The notes under the pieces are model-generated. The model made no database searches. It worked only from the letters and a program-made list of their open reading frames with translations, and was not told the DNA's origin. Source: Solirubrobacteraceae bacterium (GTDB lineage: Bacteria > Actinomycetota > Thermoleophilia > Solirubrobacterales > Solirubrobacteraceae). From it: 45,201 bases of DNA. A program made the position numbers and the translations under genes. Below, one piece after another: positions 14,820 to 23,950 of the stretch. The stretch's first letter is position 1, and every line of letters starts with the position of its first letter. The DNA is taken from positions 1 to 45,201 of the forward strand of contig JAUXSD010000247.1 of NCBI GenBank assembly GCA_030681525.1. The letters run 5' to 3'.

Positions 14820-16922
14820 ATGCCCGCAGAACTCACGTGGGGCCGGCGCCTGCTCATGTGCCCGCCCGCGCACTTCGACGTCTCGTACGCGATCAACCCG
14901 TGGATGGACCTCGCCGTCCCGGTCGATCGCGCGCGCGCCCAGCACCAGTGGGACGCGCTCGTCCAGACGCTCACCGAGGCCGGCGCGCAGGTCGAGGTCC
15001 TCGCCCCGCAGGCCGGCCTGCCCGACCTTGTCTTCACCGCCAACCTCGGCCTCGTCGACGGCGACACGTTCATCCCCGCGCGCATGCGCCACCCCGAGCG
15101 GCGCGCGGAGCCCGCCCTCGCCGAGCGCTGGTTCGCCCAGCACGGCTACGCCATCCGCCCCCTCGGCGACGACGTCGTGCAGGAGGGCGCCGGCGACGCG
15201 CTGCCCTTCGAGGGCACGCTGATCGGCGCCTACCGCACGCGTTCCTCGGCCTCCTCGTACGTCGACCTCGCGCGGATCGTCGACGCCCCGATCCTGCCGG
15301 TCGAGCTCGCCGACGATCGCTTCTACCACCTCGATATCGCGTTCTGCCCGCTCGACTCGCGCAGCGCGCTCGTCGCGTTCGACAAGTTCGACGAGGACAG
15401 CCGGCGGCTGCTGACCGCGCTTGTGCCCGACCCGATCGCGCTCACCCCCGAGGAGGTCGAGGCGTTCAGCGCCAACGCCGTCGTCGTCGGTCGCACGATC
15501 GTCATGGCGTCGTGCTCCCCGCGCCTGGCGGCGGAGCTGCGCACCCGCGGCTTCGATCCGGTCGTCGTCGACGTCTCGGAGTTCCTCAAGGCGGGCGGCG
15601 GGCCGCGCTGCCTGACGCTGGCCCTCGACGTGCGGCTCGCGGCGCAGGACACCGGCGCGCTGGCCGACCGCTACACGGCGCACAACTACCACCCGCTGGC
15701 CGTCACGATCACGCACGCCGAGGGCGTCTGGGTGCACGACGACCGCGGCCGGCGCCACCTCGACGCGCTGTCGGGCTACAGCGCGCTGAACTTCGGCCAC
15801 CGCCACCCGCGCCTCGTCGCCGCCGCGCACGAGCAGCTCGACCGCGTGACGCTGACGAGCCGCGCGTTCGCCAACGACCAGCTCGGGCCGTGGGCGCGCG
15901 ACCTCGCCGCGCTGACCGGCAAGGACCGGGTCCTGCCGATGAACACCGGGGCAGAGGCCGTCGAGACGGCGATCAAGACCGTGCGCAAGTGGGGCCACGA
16001 GGTCAAGGGCGTCGCGCCGGACCGCGGGACGATCATCGTCTGCGAGGGCAACTTCCACGGCCGCACGACGACGATCGTCTCCTTCTCCGACGACCCGCTC
16101 GCGCGCGCCGGCTTCGGCCCGTTCACGCCCGGCTTCGTCCGCGTGCCGTTCGGTGACGAGGCCGCGCTGGAGCACGCGCTGCGCGCACACGACGACGTCA
16201 TCGGCTTCCTCGTCGAGCCGATCCAGGGCGAGGCCGGCGTGGTCATCCCGCCCGACGGCTACCTGCCGGCGGCGCGGCGGCTGTGCAGCGAGCACGGCGT
16301 GCTGCTCGTCGCCGACGAGGTCCAGTCGGGGATGGGCCGCACGGGACGGACGCTGGCCTGTGAGCACGAGGGCGTCGTGCCCGACCTCTACGTGCTCGGC
16401 AAGGCGCTCGGCGGCGGCATCGTCGCGCTGTCGGCGATCGCGGGCGACGACGACGTGCTCGACGTCTTCACGCCTGGATGCCACGGCTCGACGTTCGGCG
16501 GCAACCCGCTCGCGTGCGCGGTCGGCCGCGCGGTGCTCGAGTTGCTGGCCACCGGCGAGCCGCAGGCCAACGCGGCGCGCATCGGCGCGCGCCTGCGCGC
16601 GGGACTGCAGGACGCGGCGCCGCCGGCGCTGGCCGCCATCCGCTCGCGCGGGCTGTGGTTCGGGCTCGACGTCCACGAGAGCCACGGCAGCGCCCGCGCG
16701 ATCTGCGAGCGGCTGCTGGAGGTCGGCGTGCTGGCCAAGGACACGCACGAGCAGACCGTCCGGCTCGCGCCGCCGCTGACGATCACCGCCGCCGAGGCCG
16801 ACTGGCTGCTCGAGCGCCTGCTCGGGGTGCTCGCCGATGCGCATGCCGACGCCGAGGCGGCGCACGCCGACCTGCGTTTCGCCGACACTGCAGTCGTTCC
16901 CACCCCGCCGCTCGCCGCATAG
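14820..16922 (+). CDS. Bifunctional fusion: arginine dihydrolase-like domain + ornithine aminotransferase
   Basis: 700 residues from ATG 14820. Residues 1-280 are a guanidino-modifying-enzyme domain: FTANLG at 72-77, Glu122/Asp126 in QEGAGDA, His170 in YHLDIAF and the nucleophile Cys264 in GGGPRCL. The FTAN motif is that of arginine dihydrolases (arginine to ornithine, CO2 and ammonia) rather than DDAH. Residues ~285-675 are a class III aminotransferase like RocD: GFHG-type phosphate loop, DEVQSG at 499-504 and the PLP lysine Lys528 in VLGKALGGG. Together they could take arginine to glutamate-5-semialdehyde. In M. tuberculosis the same parts are separate neighbours (Rv2323c, rocD1/rocD2) beside an AsnC-type gene; here they are one chain. 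Dihydrolase versus dimethylargininase activity is inferred, not shown. Confidence 0.88.
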   Translation: MPAELTWGRRLLMCPPAHFDVSYAINPWMDLAVPVDRARAQHQWDALVQTLTEAGAQVEVLAPQAGLPDLVFTANLGLVDGDTFIPARMRHPERRAEPALAERWFAQHGYAIRPLGDDVVQEGAGDALPFEGTLIGAYRTRSSASSYVDLARIVDAPILPVELADDRFYHLDIAFCPLDSRSALVAFDKFDEDSRRLLTALVPDPIALTPEEVEAFSANAVVVGRTIVMASCSPRLAAELRTRGFDPVVVDVSEFLKAGGGPRCLTLALDVRLAAQDTGALADRYTAHNYHPLAVTITHAEGVWVHDDRGRRHLDALSGYSALNFGHRHPRLVAAAHEQLDRVTLTSRAFANDQLGPWARDLAALTGKDRVLPMNTGAEAVETAIKTVRKWGHEVKGVAPDRGTIIVCEGNFHGRTTTIVSFSDDPLARAGFGPFTPGFVRVPFGDEAALEHALRAHDDVIGFLVEPIQGEAGVVIPPDGYLPAARRLCSEHGVLLVADEVQSGMGRTGRTLACEHEGVVPDLYVLGKALGGGIVALSAIAGDDDVLDVFTPGCHGSTFGGNPLACAVGRAVLELLATGEPQANAARIGARLRAGLQDAAPPALAAIRSRGLWFGLDVHESHGSARAICERLLEVGVLAKDTHEQTVRLAPPLTITAAEADWLLERLLGVLADAHADAEAAHADLRFADTAVVPTPPLAA

Positions 16923-17365
16923 CCGACCTCGACGACATCGACCGCCGCATCATCGCCGAGCTGCTACAGGACGGCAGGCGCAGCCTGGCCGAGCTGGGCG
17001 AGCGCGTGAACCTCTCCTCGCCGGCGGTCAAGCGGCGCGTCGACCGCCTGCGCGAACGCGGTGTCATCACCGGCTTCACGGCGCTCGTCGATCCCGCGGC
17101 GCTCGGCCAGCGCACCGAGGCGTTCGTCGAGATCTTCTGCGCCGCGAACATGAGCGCGATCGCGCTGCGCGAGACGCTGGCCGGCGAGCCGGAGATCGTC
17201 GGCGCCTACACCGTCACCGGCGACGCCGACGCGCTGATCCAGGTGCGCGCGACCGACGTCGAGCACCTCGAGGCGGCGATCGAGCGGATCCGGACGAACG
17301 AGGGCATCGCGCGCACGAAGACGATCATCGTGCTCAGCCGCCTGATCTCCCGCGGCGATCCCTAG
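16919..17365 (+). CDS. Lrp/AsnC-family regulator with apparent ATA start
   Basis: About 148 residues. The N-terminal helix-turn-helix (LDDIDRRIIAELLQDGRRS, then LSSPAVKRRVDRL) and the C-terminal RAM ligand-binding domain (from about residue 65, with the GAYTVTGDADALIQV strand) are complete and typical. No ATG, GTG or TTG exists in this frame in the needed place. The only sensible first codon is ATA at 16919, which overlaps the fusion gene's TAG (ATAG) just as ATGA overlaps do elsewhere in this window. Initiation at AUA by translational coupling, or a base error, are the options. Position and family imply arginine- or ornithine-dependent control of the upstream fusion gene. Confidence 0.8.
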   Translation: MADLDDIDRRIIAELLQDGRRSLAELGERVNLSSPAVKRRVDRLRERGVITGFTALVDPAALGQRTEAFVEIFCAANMSAIALRETLAGEPEIVGAYTVTGDADALIQVRATDVEHLEAAIERIRTNEGIARTKTIIVLSRLISRGDP

Positions 17366-17440
17366 CCCTGGACGCCGGGCCGCGGCGCAACAACGTCCGT
17401 CCGCCGGGGTTCACGTACAACGTCCCCCGGGCACAGCACA

Positions 17441-17842
17441 ATGATCGTAGTGAGCGTGCAGCTACACCAGTCGATGGACGCCGTCCCCGCCGCGGTGCCC
17501 GCGCTGCGCGGCGCGATCGCGGGATTTCTCGGTGAGGCGGGCGTGGGGGAGCCGGTCCTGACCTCGGCCAAGCTCGCCGTCTCGGAAGCGGTCACCAATG
17601 CGGTCATGCACGCCTACGTCGACGCGCCGCGGCCCGGCGCGGTCAGCGTCGATGCCCGGCTCGACGGCGACAGCCTGCTCGTCGAGGTCTCCGACGACGG
17701 CAGCGGCATGACGCCGCGGCTCGACAGCCCCGGCCTGGGCGTCGGGCTGCCGCTCATCGCCGGCAGCGCCGACACGCTGGACATCGACAACTCGCCGCGC
17801 GGGGGCACCGTGCTGCGGATGTCGTTTCTGCTCAGGCACTGA
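17441..17842 (+). CDS. HATPase anti-sigma factor / serine kinase (RsbW/SpoIIAB-like)
   Basis: 133 residues, one GHKL ATPase domain. N box EAVTNAVMHAY with Glu49 and Asn53, G1 box DDGSGM at 85-90 and G2 box GLGVGLPLI at 98-106 are intact, so ATP binding is expected. Proteins of this size and type phosphorylate an anti-anti-sigma (STAS) partner and sequester an alternative sigma factor. Neither a STAS protein nor a SigB-type sigma gene is next to it; the sigma gene in this window at 38.6 kb is of the primary-like group. ATG 17441 is taken as start. The gene follows the Lrp gene by 75 bases and is probably a separate unit. Confidence 0.85.
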   Translation: MIVVSVQLHQSMDAVPAAVPALRGAIAGFLGEAGVGEPVLTSAKLAVSEAVTNAVMHAYVDAPRPGAVSVDARLDGDSLLVEVSDDGSGMTPRLDSPGLGVGLPLIAGSADTLDIDNSPRGGTVLRMSFLLRH

Positions 17843-17876
17843 GCGCGCATCGGTCAACGGCCGCCGCCGAACCCGG

Positions 17877-17882
17877 TAGGTT
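17877..17882 (+). promoter_or_regulatory. -10 box TAGGTT, eight bases before ATG
   Basis: TANNNT hexamer just ahead of the LVIVD protein start, with no ribosome binding site between them. Suggests a leaderless message. Confidence 0.35.
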
Positions 17883-17890
17883 GCCGCGGC

Positions 17891-20041
17891 ATGCGCCGCC
17901 GTCTCGCCCTGCTCTCGTGCCTCGCGTCGCTCGCCGCGGCGGCCGGTGCGATCGGCGTGTCGGCCGCGGGCGCGCACCCCGGCGAGGCGCATACGCCCGG
18001 CGCGCTCGGCGGACACGGCCTGTTCGGCGGCCTCGCCGGCGGTGCACAGGCCGATGCCGCCGCGGCCGTCTCGCGCTTCGCCACCCCGCGCCAGGCGCCG
18101 ACGCCGGCCGGCCCCTGCACCGACGAGGCCGCGAAGGCGATGCCGGTCGGCGAGGGCCACAACCACTCCGATATCAAGCAGCACGAGTTCGCCTGCCGGA
18201 TGGAGCAGGTGGCGTTCGCGTCGCTCACGGCGCAGCTCAAGGACCGCCCGAACGTGATCCTCGGCGAGATGGACGTCAAGGCCGACATCGCCGCGGTGGC
18301 GATCACCTACCCGCAGGGCGGCGTGCTGTTCTTCGACGTCTCCGACCCGGCGAAGCCGATCTTCCTCTCGCGGTACAACGCCACGGAGTGCGACCAGCTG
18401 CTGGAGGACATCAACTGCGGCGCGTTCGTCGACCTCTCGGCCGACGGCAAGACGGCGTACCTGTCGATCCAGAAGCTCACGATGCTGCCGACGCTGCCGC
18501 TGAACCTCAACGCGCTCAACCAGAGCGGTCCGGGCGTCGACGTCATCGACCTCGCCAACCCGCGCCGGCCGGTGCGCACGATGTTCTATCCCATCCTCGG
18601 GCTCGGCGGGGTGCACACAGTGCGCTCGCACACGATCCCGAAGGGGCCGTCGAGCCGCGACCGGCCGCGGGCCGCCGGCGAGTACGTCATCTCCAACCAG
18701 AACGGCATCGGGATCGACATCGCGAAGGTCACGAAGGTGGCGGGCAAGCGGATCCTCACGACGGTCCGCCAGCTCGGCACGATCAACCTCGCCGCCACGA
18801 TCCAGAACAACGAGGTCCACGACACCTTCATCCAGAACGACCCGCTCGACGGCCGCACGTACCTCTATAACGCGGCCGGCTTCTCGACCGGCTTCAACGT
18901 CTACGACATGACCGATCCGTCGAAGATCAAGCAGGTCGCCGAGTGGGATCCGACGCCGGAGTGCGAGAACGACTGGTACGCGCACACGATCGACGTCACG
19001 CACAAGGACGGCCGCCGCTACGTGACGATGCCCGCCGAGATGCTGCTCATGATCGACCCGCAGTCGCCCAGCGGCCTGTCGGAGATGTCCGACGGCGACA
19101 AGCACCACGGTTGCGGGACGTTCGTCGGAAACGGCGACAAGCCGGGGCCGCTGTGGATCGTCGACGCGACGGACTTCTCGAAGCTCGGCCCGGCCAACGA
19201 CAAGAAGTCGCCCGAGCAGGCGCTGGCGACCGACGCCGCGCTGAAGAAGGCGTCGCTCGACGCGCTCGTCGCGACGTGGACGAACCCGGCCGGCCGCGCC
19301 GGCGGCTCGCTGACGTTCTCGCCGCACAACCAGCAGATCGTCGGCGACAGGATCTACCTGTCGCACTACCACGGCGGCGTCTACGTCCTCGATGCCTCCG
19401 CCGCGTTCGCCGGCAAGCGCGAGCGGCCGAAGGAGGTCGGCTTCATCGTCCCGCACGACGATCGCACCCGGCCGCTGCTCGGCCAGCCGACGCTGACCGG
19501 CCTGCTGGGACGCTTCTTCACCGACTTCCCGCTCGGGCGCCCGGAGGTCTGGGACATGGTCCACTACAAGGGCCACGTCCTGGCGTCGGACATGACCGGC
19601 GGCTTCTACTCGCTGAAGTACGACGACAGCCCGCTGCCGCTGTGCGCGGACCGCAAGCGCCCGGCGACGGTCTTGCACCGCAAGCGCTCGGCGATCAGCA
19701 CGAGGCGGATCGTCGTGCGCGGCACCGCCAGCGACCGTGGCTGCAAGGCCGACGCCAAGACCCGCGAGCGCGCAGGCGCGCTGCGCCGCGTCAGCGTGGC
19801 GGTCGCGCTGAAGTCCGGCACGCGCTGTCGCTATCTGAGCAAGACCGGCCGGCTGCGCGCGGCGCGCAGCTGCACGAAGCCGCTGTTCGTGACCGCGCGG
19901 GGCAAGAAGACGTGGCGCCTGGAGCTCAAGAATCGCTTCCGGCCGGGCACGTACGCCGTGAGCGTTCGCGCAACCGACTCGGCGGGTAACCGCGGGCCGA
20001 CGAAGACGGCGACGCTGCGCCTGCGCGCAGCAAACCGTTAG
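17891..20041 (+). CDS. Secreted LVIVD-repeat protein
   Basis: 716 residues. Residues 1-28 form a signal peptide ending near Ala-Gly-Ala-His. The body (residues ~115-580) has LVIVD-type repeats, each with a strand followed by a DP/NP turn: FFDVSDPAKP, VIDLANPRRP, VYDMTDPSKI and VLDASAAF, consistent with a beta-propeller. Several Cys, His and Asp residues are spread through loops (GHNHSDIKQHEFAC, HKDGRRY, SDGDKHHGCG), possibly for metal or disulfide. After a basic linker with paired Cys, the last ~100 residues look like an Ig/cadherin-like strand module (SVRATDSAGNRG). Such proteins are common and uncharacterised in actinobacteria, and located outside the membrane. It starts 48 bases after the anti-sigma gene. 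Confidence 0.75.
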   Translation: MRRRLALLSCLASLAAAAGAIGVSAAGAHPGEAHTPGALGGHGLFGGLAGGAQADAAAAVSRFATPRQAPTPAGPCTDEAAKAMPVGEGHNHSDIKQHEFACRMEQVAFASLTAQLKDRPNVILGEMDVKADIAAVAITYPQGGVLFFDVSDPAKPIFLSRYNATECDQLLEDINCGAFVDLSADGKTAYLSIQKLTMLPTLPLNLNALNQSGPGVDVIDLANPRRPVRTMFYPILGLGGVHTVRSHTIPKGPSSRDRPRAAGEYVISNQNGIGIDIAKVTKVAGKRILTTVRQLGTINLAATIQNNEVHDTFIQNDPLDGRTYLYNAAGFSTGFNVYDMTDPSKIKQVAEWDPTPECENDWYAHTIDVTHKDGRRYVTMPAEMLLMIDPQSPSGLSEMSDGDKHHGCGTFVGNGDKPGPLWIVDATDFSKLGPANDKKSPEQALATDAALKKASLDALVATWTNPAGRAGGSLTFSPHNQQIVGDRIYLSHYHGGVYVLDASAAFAGKRERPKEVGFIVPHDDRTRPLLGQPTLTGLLGRFFTDFPLGRPEVWDMVHYKGHVLASDMTGGFYSLKYDDSPLPLCADRKRPATVLHRKRSAISTRRIVVRGTASDRGCKADAKTRERAGALRRVSVAVALKSGTRCRYLSKTGRLRAARSCTKPLFVTARGKKTWRLELKNRFRPGTYAVSVRATDSAGNRGPTKTATLRLRAANR

Positions 20042-20090
20042 CAGAACCGCAACAACACACCGCGTTTCATCGCCTAGCTTTTCATCTTCG

Positions 20091-21855
20091 ATGCGCTTCG
20101 AGCGGACGCCGGGGCCTCACCCAGCGCCGTCCCGGCGACATCGGCTGGCGCTCACGCTGACGATCTTCGCCTTCGCCTGCGCCTTCGTCGTGCAGTCGCC
20201 CGGCTGGGCCCAGACGTCGTACATGGCGCTCTCCAAGGCCCTGTCGAGCGGAACCCCGCAAATCGACCGCTGGCACTGGGAGACGCACGACGACGCCTAC
20301 ACGAACGGCCACTACTACTCGGTCAAGCCGCCCGGCCTCGTGCTCGCGACGCTGCCGCTGTACCGCGCGCTCGACGCGGCGGGAGCCGAGCGCCTGGCCG
20401 CCGAGGCGCGCATCCGCGCGGAGTCCGGCGGTGGCGCGCCATGGGCGGCGCGGACGCTGCCCGTCGCGCAGTACGGCTACAGCAAGGCGCGCGCGATCGA
20501 GGCTCGCCGGGCGATCGCCGACGACGCGCCGATGACCTGGGCGCTGGGCCTGCTCGGCGTCGTCGTGCCGGCCGTGCTGCTGCTCCTGCTCGTCGCGCGC
20601 GTGGCGGAGCGCGTCGCGCCGGGGACGGGCGTCGCGACGGCGATCGCGCTCGGGACCGCAACGCTCGTGCTGCCGTTCTCGACGCTGTACTTCTCGCACA
20701 TCCTCAGCGCGCTGCTGGGCTTCGGCGTTCGCGCTCGTCTGGCGCGAGCGCGAGCGTGTGCGGTGGCGTGCCGGGTACCTCGCGCTGGCCGGGCTGCTCG
20801 CCGGCCTGGCCGTCGTCTGCGAGTACCCGCTGGCGATCACCGCCGGCATCGTCGGGCTCTATGCGCTCATGCCCCGCGCGCCCGGGCTCGTGCGCCGCGC
20901 GCTGGCCTACGGCGGCGGGCTCGCCGCCGGCGTCGCGCCGCTGCTGGCCTACCAGTGGTGGGCGTTCGGCTCGCCGCTGCACCTCGCCTACGACAACGCG
21001 ATCGCCACGCCGGGGCGCAGCGGCCACGCCGCGATCGGCCTCAACGAGAGCGGCTTCTTCGGCATCACGGTGCCGCGCCCGGAGGCGGCGCTCGAGCTGC
21101 TGTTCAGCGGGCGCGGCCTGCTGACGCTCGCGCCGGTGCTCGTGCTGGCGGTCGCCGGAGTGGTGGCGCTGCGCCGCGACGGCCGCCATCGCGCCGAGGC
21201 GACCGTGATCGCCGCGATCGCGCTCGCGCACTTCGTCTACAACGCCGGCTACTGGCTGCCGCTCGGCGGTGGCTCGCCCGGGCCGCGCTTCCTCATCCCG
21301 ATCCTGCCGTTCCTCGCGCTCGGGCTGGCGGTCGCGTGGCGGCGCTGGCCCGCGGTGACGCTCGCGCTGACCGCGATCTCCGCGACGACGATGGTGATCG
21401 CGACGATGACCCACCCGATGATCGGGGTCAACGACCCCGGCGTCTGGATCGACCGCATGCTCGAGGAGCGCGTCTTCCAGCACAGCGTCCTCGACCTGGC
21501 GGGCGTCGCGCACGGGCTCGTCGCGATCGCGCCCTTCGCGATCGCGATCGCGATCGCGCTGGCCCTCGGCGTGAGCTCGCTGGGCCGCGCCGAGCTGGCC
21601 CGCGGCGCGCGCTGGGCGCCGGCCGCGGTCGTGGCGTGGGCGCTGGCGGCGACGCTGCTGCCGCGCCGGGGGGCGCTGCCGTCCGACGGGGCGCTGACGC
21701 TCATCGCGGTGGCCGGCCTGGTCGCGCTGCTCGCGGTGGCGCTCGTCGCGCTGCCGCTGCGGCGCAGCCGCCCCGCGGTCTCAGCGCAGGACGAAGAGCA
21801 CGACCGCCCCGCGCCGCGTGCGCTCGAGGTCCAGGCCTCGCAGCGGGCGAGTTGA
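20091..21855 (+). pseudogene. GT-C-like membrane protein interrupted by a +1 frameshift
   Basis: The N-terminal part (from ATG 20091) and the C-terminal part (frame +1) are clearly one protein. The first frame reads a loop with GHYYSVKPPGLVLATLPLY and membrane helices up to HILSALLGF, then turns into Arg-rich nonsense. The other frame continues sensibly as FALVWRERERVRWRAGYLA from about 20728 to the stop at 21855. One extra G in the run at 20721-20727 explains it. The KPPG loop and about eleven helices suggest an integral-membrane glycosyltransferase of the GT-C/GT39 type using a polyprenyl-phosphate sugar. It is either a pseudogene or a sequence error. The last 75 bases overlap the convergent gene's end. 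Confidence 0.75.
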
Positions 21856-23448
21856 CGCGTCGCGCAGCGGGCTGCCCGGCGGCGTGCGCGCGAGGTGGAC
21901 CGTCACGCTGCGCACGCCGAGGCGCCGCAGGTGGGCGACCGAGCGGGCGTCGGGGAAGCTGCGCGTGGCCCGGATCGTCGCCTCGAAGCCGCGCGGCATG
22001 AAGCTGCCGCGCCCGTTGACGATGTCCGGGAAGCCGTCGGTCGACCACAGCACGTAGCGGCGGTTGTCGGGGGCCTCGGCGGGCAGGTGCAGCGCCGGCT
22101 GCGGGGCGGCGCGCTGGCCGGGCGGCGCGAGCGGCACGGTCGGATGCTGCGCCAGGCCCCAGCCCTCGGCGAGGATCGCCGCGCTCGCCAGCGCGACCGC
22201 CGCCGCGGCGGCGCGGGCCCCCCAACGCCCCCGAGCCCGGGCGACGAGCGCCTGGGCGCCGGCGGCGGCGAGCAGCGCGAGGCACAGCGTCGTCAGCGTG
22301 TGCAGGCGGCCGGGCACGCGGATCCCCTGCCAGCCGGGCAGGAACTCGTAGAGCCAGCGGTAGGGGTACAGCCACGAGGCGCCGTTGAGCTGAAAGCCCA
22401 GCGAGAGGACGGCGAAGGCGAGCACACCGACCGCCAGCGCGCGGCGCAGGCGCCGCGGCAGCCCCTCGCCGAGCCGCCATCCGGCGATCGCGAGCACGAG
22501 GATCGCGAGGCCGGGGAACAGGGTCATCTCCGGGACCGCCCCGAGCCCGTCGCGCAGCGGCGCGGTCGCGTCGCCCCACACGCGGCTCGAGCGGGCGGCG
22601 GCCAGGAACTCGTAGGGCGGCCCGGAGAAGGCGGCGACGTCGTCGATCGTGCGCTCCGCCTCGGGATGGTGGTCGAGGATGCGCAGGTAGGGCCGGGCGA
22701 GCAGGGCGGCGGCGAGCGCGAGGCAGGCCATCCCCGCTGCGGTCGCCGCGACCACGGGCCGCGGCGGCCGCGGGCGCCCGCGCCGCCACCACAGCACCGC
22801 GCCCGCGAGCGTTCCGGCGGCGGCCAGATAGGCCACCATCAGGCCGAGCGTGAAGCCGAGCGAGAACTGCCACGTCGCGACGAGCCAGCCGGCGAGGATC
22901 GTCCCGGGGCGGCCGTGCCGGTAGCCGCGCACGAGCAGAAACAGCGCCAGCGGGATGCCGCCGCTGGAGATCACGTGCATGTGGCCCTCCTGCTCCAGGC
23001 GCCATGGCGCGTAGGCGAACGCCAGCCCGGCTATCGCTGCGCCGGCGCGGCCCGCGCCGAGCTCGCGCGCGAGCAGCCAGGCGCCGGCGAAGCACAGTGC
23101 ATAGGCGAACAGAAACAGCACGTCGTAGCGGGCGACCGCGGCGCGCGTCCCCTCGCCGATCAATCCGGCGGGGGCGTAGCCGACGAGCGCGTCGGACACC
23201 GCGAGGCTGTCGCGCATCGGCCAGAACGTGTTGGCCTGAAAGAGCTCGGTCGGCTGATGGGCCAGCGCGTGGCCGTCCCACGCGATCTGCCACGCCTGCA
23301 CGAGCGGGTCGCCGAGGTCCTGCGCGATGTCACGACCCATGTGCAGCGGCAGCGGCCAGTGCATCGCGACCGCGAGCACCACCCCGAGCAGCGCCACGCC
23401 GAGCAGCTCCCGTCCCGACAGCCGCGGGCTCGCCGCGCGCTCCGTCAT
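21781..23448 (-). CDS. Polytopic membrane protein, GT-C glycosyltransferase-like
   Basis: 555 residues with about eleven transmembrane segments. The first outside loop carries an acidic pair, DLGDPLVQAWQIAW near residue 45, in the position of the catalytic Asp in GT-C glycosyltransferases. A later loop holds the conserved-looking FLPGWQGIRVPGR, and the C-terminal ~120 residues form a soluble domain with Cys-free mixed strands (ARSVAHLRRLGVRSVTVHL). That plan is common in uncharacterised bacterial membrane proteins that may transfer sugars to cell-surface lipids or proteins. It is convergent with, and overlaps by 75 bases, another GT-C-like gene, and follows the PilZ gene by 56 bases on the same strand. 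Confidence 0.7.
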   Translation of the reverse strand: MTERAASPRLSGRELLGVALLGVVLAVAMHWPLPLHMGRDIAQDLGDPLVQAWQIAWDGHALAHQPTELFQANTFWPMRDSLAVSDALVGYAPAGLIGEGTRAAVARYDVLFLFAYALCFAGAWLLARELGAGRAGAAIAGLAFAYAPWRLEQEGHMHVISSGGIPLALFLLVRGYRHGRPGTILAGWLVATWQFSLGFTLGLMVAYLAAAGTLAGAVLWWRRGRPRPPRPVVAATAAGMACLALAAALLARPYLRILDHHPEAERTIDDVAAFSGPPYEFLAAARSSRVWGDATAPLRDGLGAVPEMTLFPGLAILVLAIAGWRLGEGLPRRLRRALAVGVLAFAVLSLGFQLNGASWLYPYRWLYEFLPGWQGIRVPGRLHTLTTLCLALLAAAGAQALVARARGRWGARAAAAAVALASAAILAEGWGLAQHPTVPLAPPGQRAAPQPALHLPAEAPDNRRYVLWSTDGFPDIVNGRGSFMPRGFEATIRATRSFPDARSVAHLRRLGVRSVTVHLARTPPGSPLRDASTRPLRGLDLERTRRGAVVLFVLR

Positions 23449-23504
23449 GCCTGCATCATCACCGCCGCCCAGGCGGCACGGGGCGCTGCGTCAGACGGCG
23501 GGGC

Positions 23505-23819
23505 TCAGCGGGCGTTGATGGCGAGCGCGTGCAGCCGCCGGACCATCGGCTCCGGCAGGCGCTCGAAGCGCAGCGCGTAGACGTGCGGGTGCTCCTCGCA
23601 GATGACCCGCGCGCTGCCGCTGAGGCGCATGTCGAGGCCCGGCAGGTCGAACCCGATCGTCTCGTCGGCCATGAGCGGGCGCGGGCTGCGGATGCGCATG
23701 CCGCGCGGTCCGACGTCGAGCGTCTGGGCCGGGATCGGCGAGCCGATCTGGCGCCGGAGGGTGCAGGTCAGCGCGATCTGCGCGCGGGGTGCTCGGATCT
23801 CGATCGTGGCAACGGTCAT
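23505..23819 (-). CDS. PilZ-domain protein
   Basis: 104 residues. ATG 23819 is chosen because GAGG lies nine bases upstream; a longer frame from 23927 would add 36 residues without such support. The fold is a single PilZ-like barrel: a basic strand (LTCTLRRQIG), then DVGPRGMRI in the place of the D/N-x-S-x-x-G motif, and alternating strands up to YALRFERLPE. The motif Ser is Gly here and the RxxxR motif is imperfect, so c-di-GMP binding is uncertain. PilZ proteins act as c-di-GMP effectors or as non-binding adaptors. Cotranscription with the following GT-C-like gene suggests control of a surface polysaccharide. Confidence 0.72.
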   Translation of the reverse strand: MTVATIEIRAPRAQIALTCTLRRQIGSPIPAQTLDVGPRGMRIRSPRPLMADETIGFDLPGLDMRLSGSARVICEEHPHVYALRFERLPEPMVRRLHALAINAR

Positions 23820-23863
23820 CGACGGCGTCCTCGTTCTTTCATCGGCTGCGTCCGTACCGAGAG

Positions 23864-23873
23864 TGTCGACACA
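23864..23873. promoter_or_regulatory. Palindrome GTGTCGACAC between divergent genes
   Basis: A 10-bp perfect palindrome 45 bases upstream of the PilZ gene and 78 bases upstream of the BTAD-type gene. It is suitably placed to be an operator for either. Confidence 0.35.
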
Positions 23874-23938
23874 TTGTGACGAATCAGTGAGACGGAACGC
23901 CTTCACGCCACCATGTGTCCAATCCACGGGCCGCTGCG

Positions 23939-23944
23939 TACGAT
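23939..23944 (+). promoter_or_regulatory. -10 box TACGAT, six bases before ATG
   Basis: TANNNT hexamer at the leaderless distance from ATG 23951. No ribosome binding site is present. Confidence 0.45.
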
Positions 23945-23950
23945 CGATTC

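Noticed and set aside
16860-16922. Programmed -1 frameshift joining the fusion enzyme to the Lrp domain
   Set aside because: The Lrp frame is indeed -1 relative to the enzyme, but no X-XXY-YYZ slippery heptamer is present before the stop, so re-initiation or a base error is more likely.
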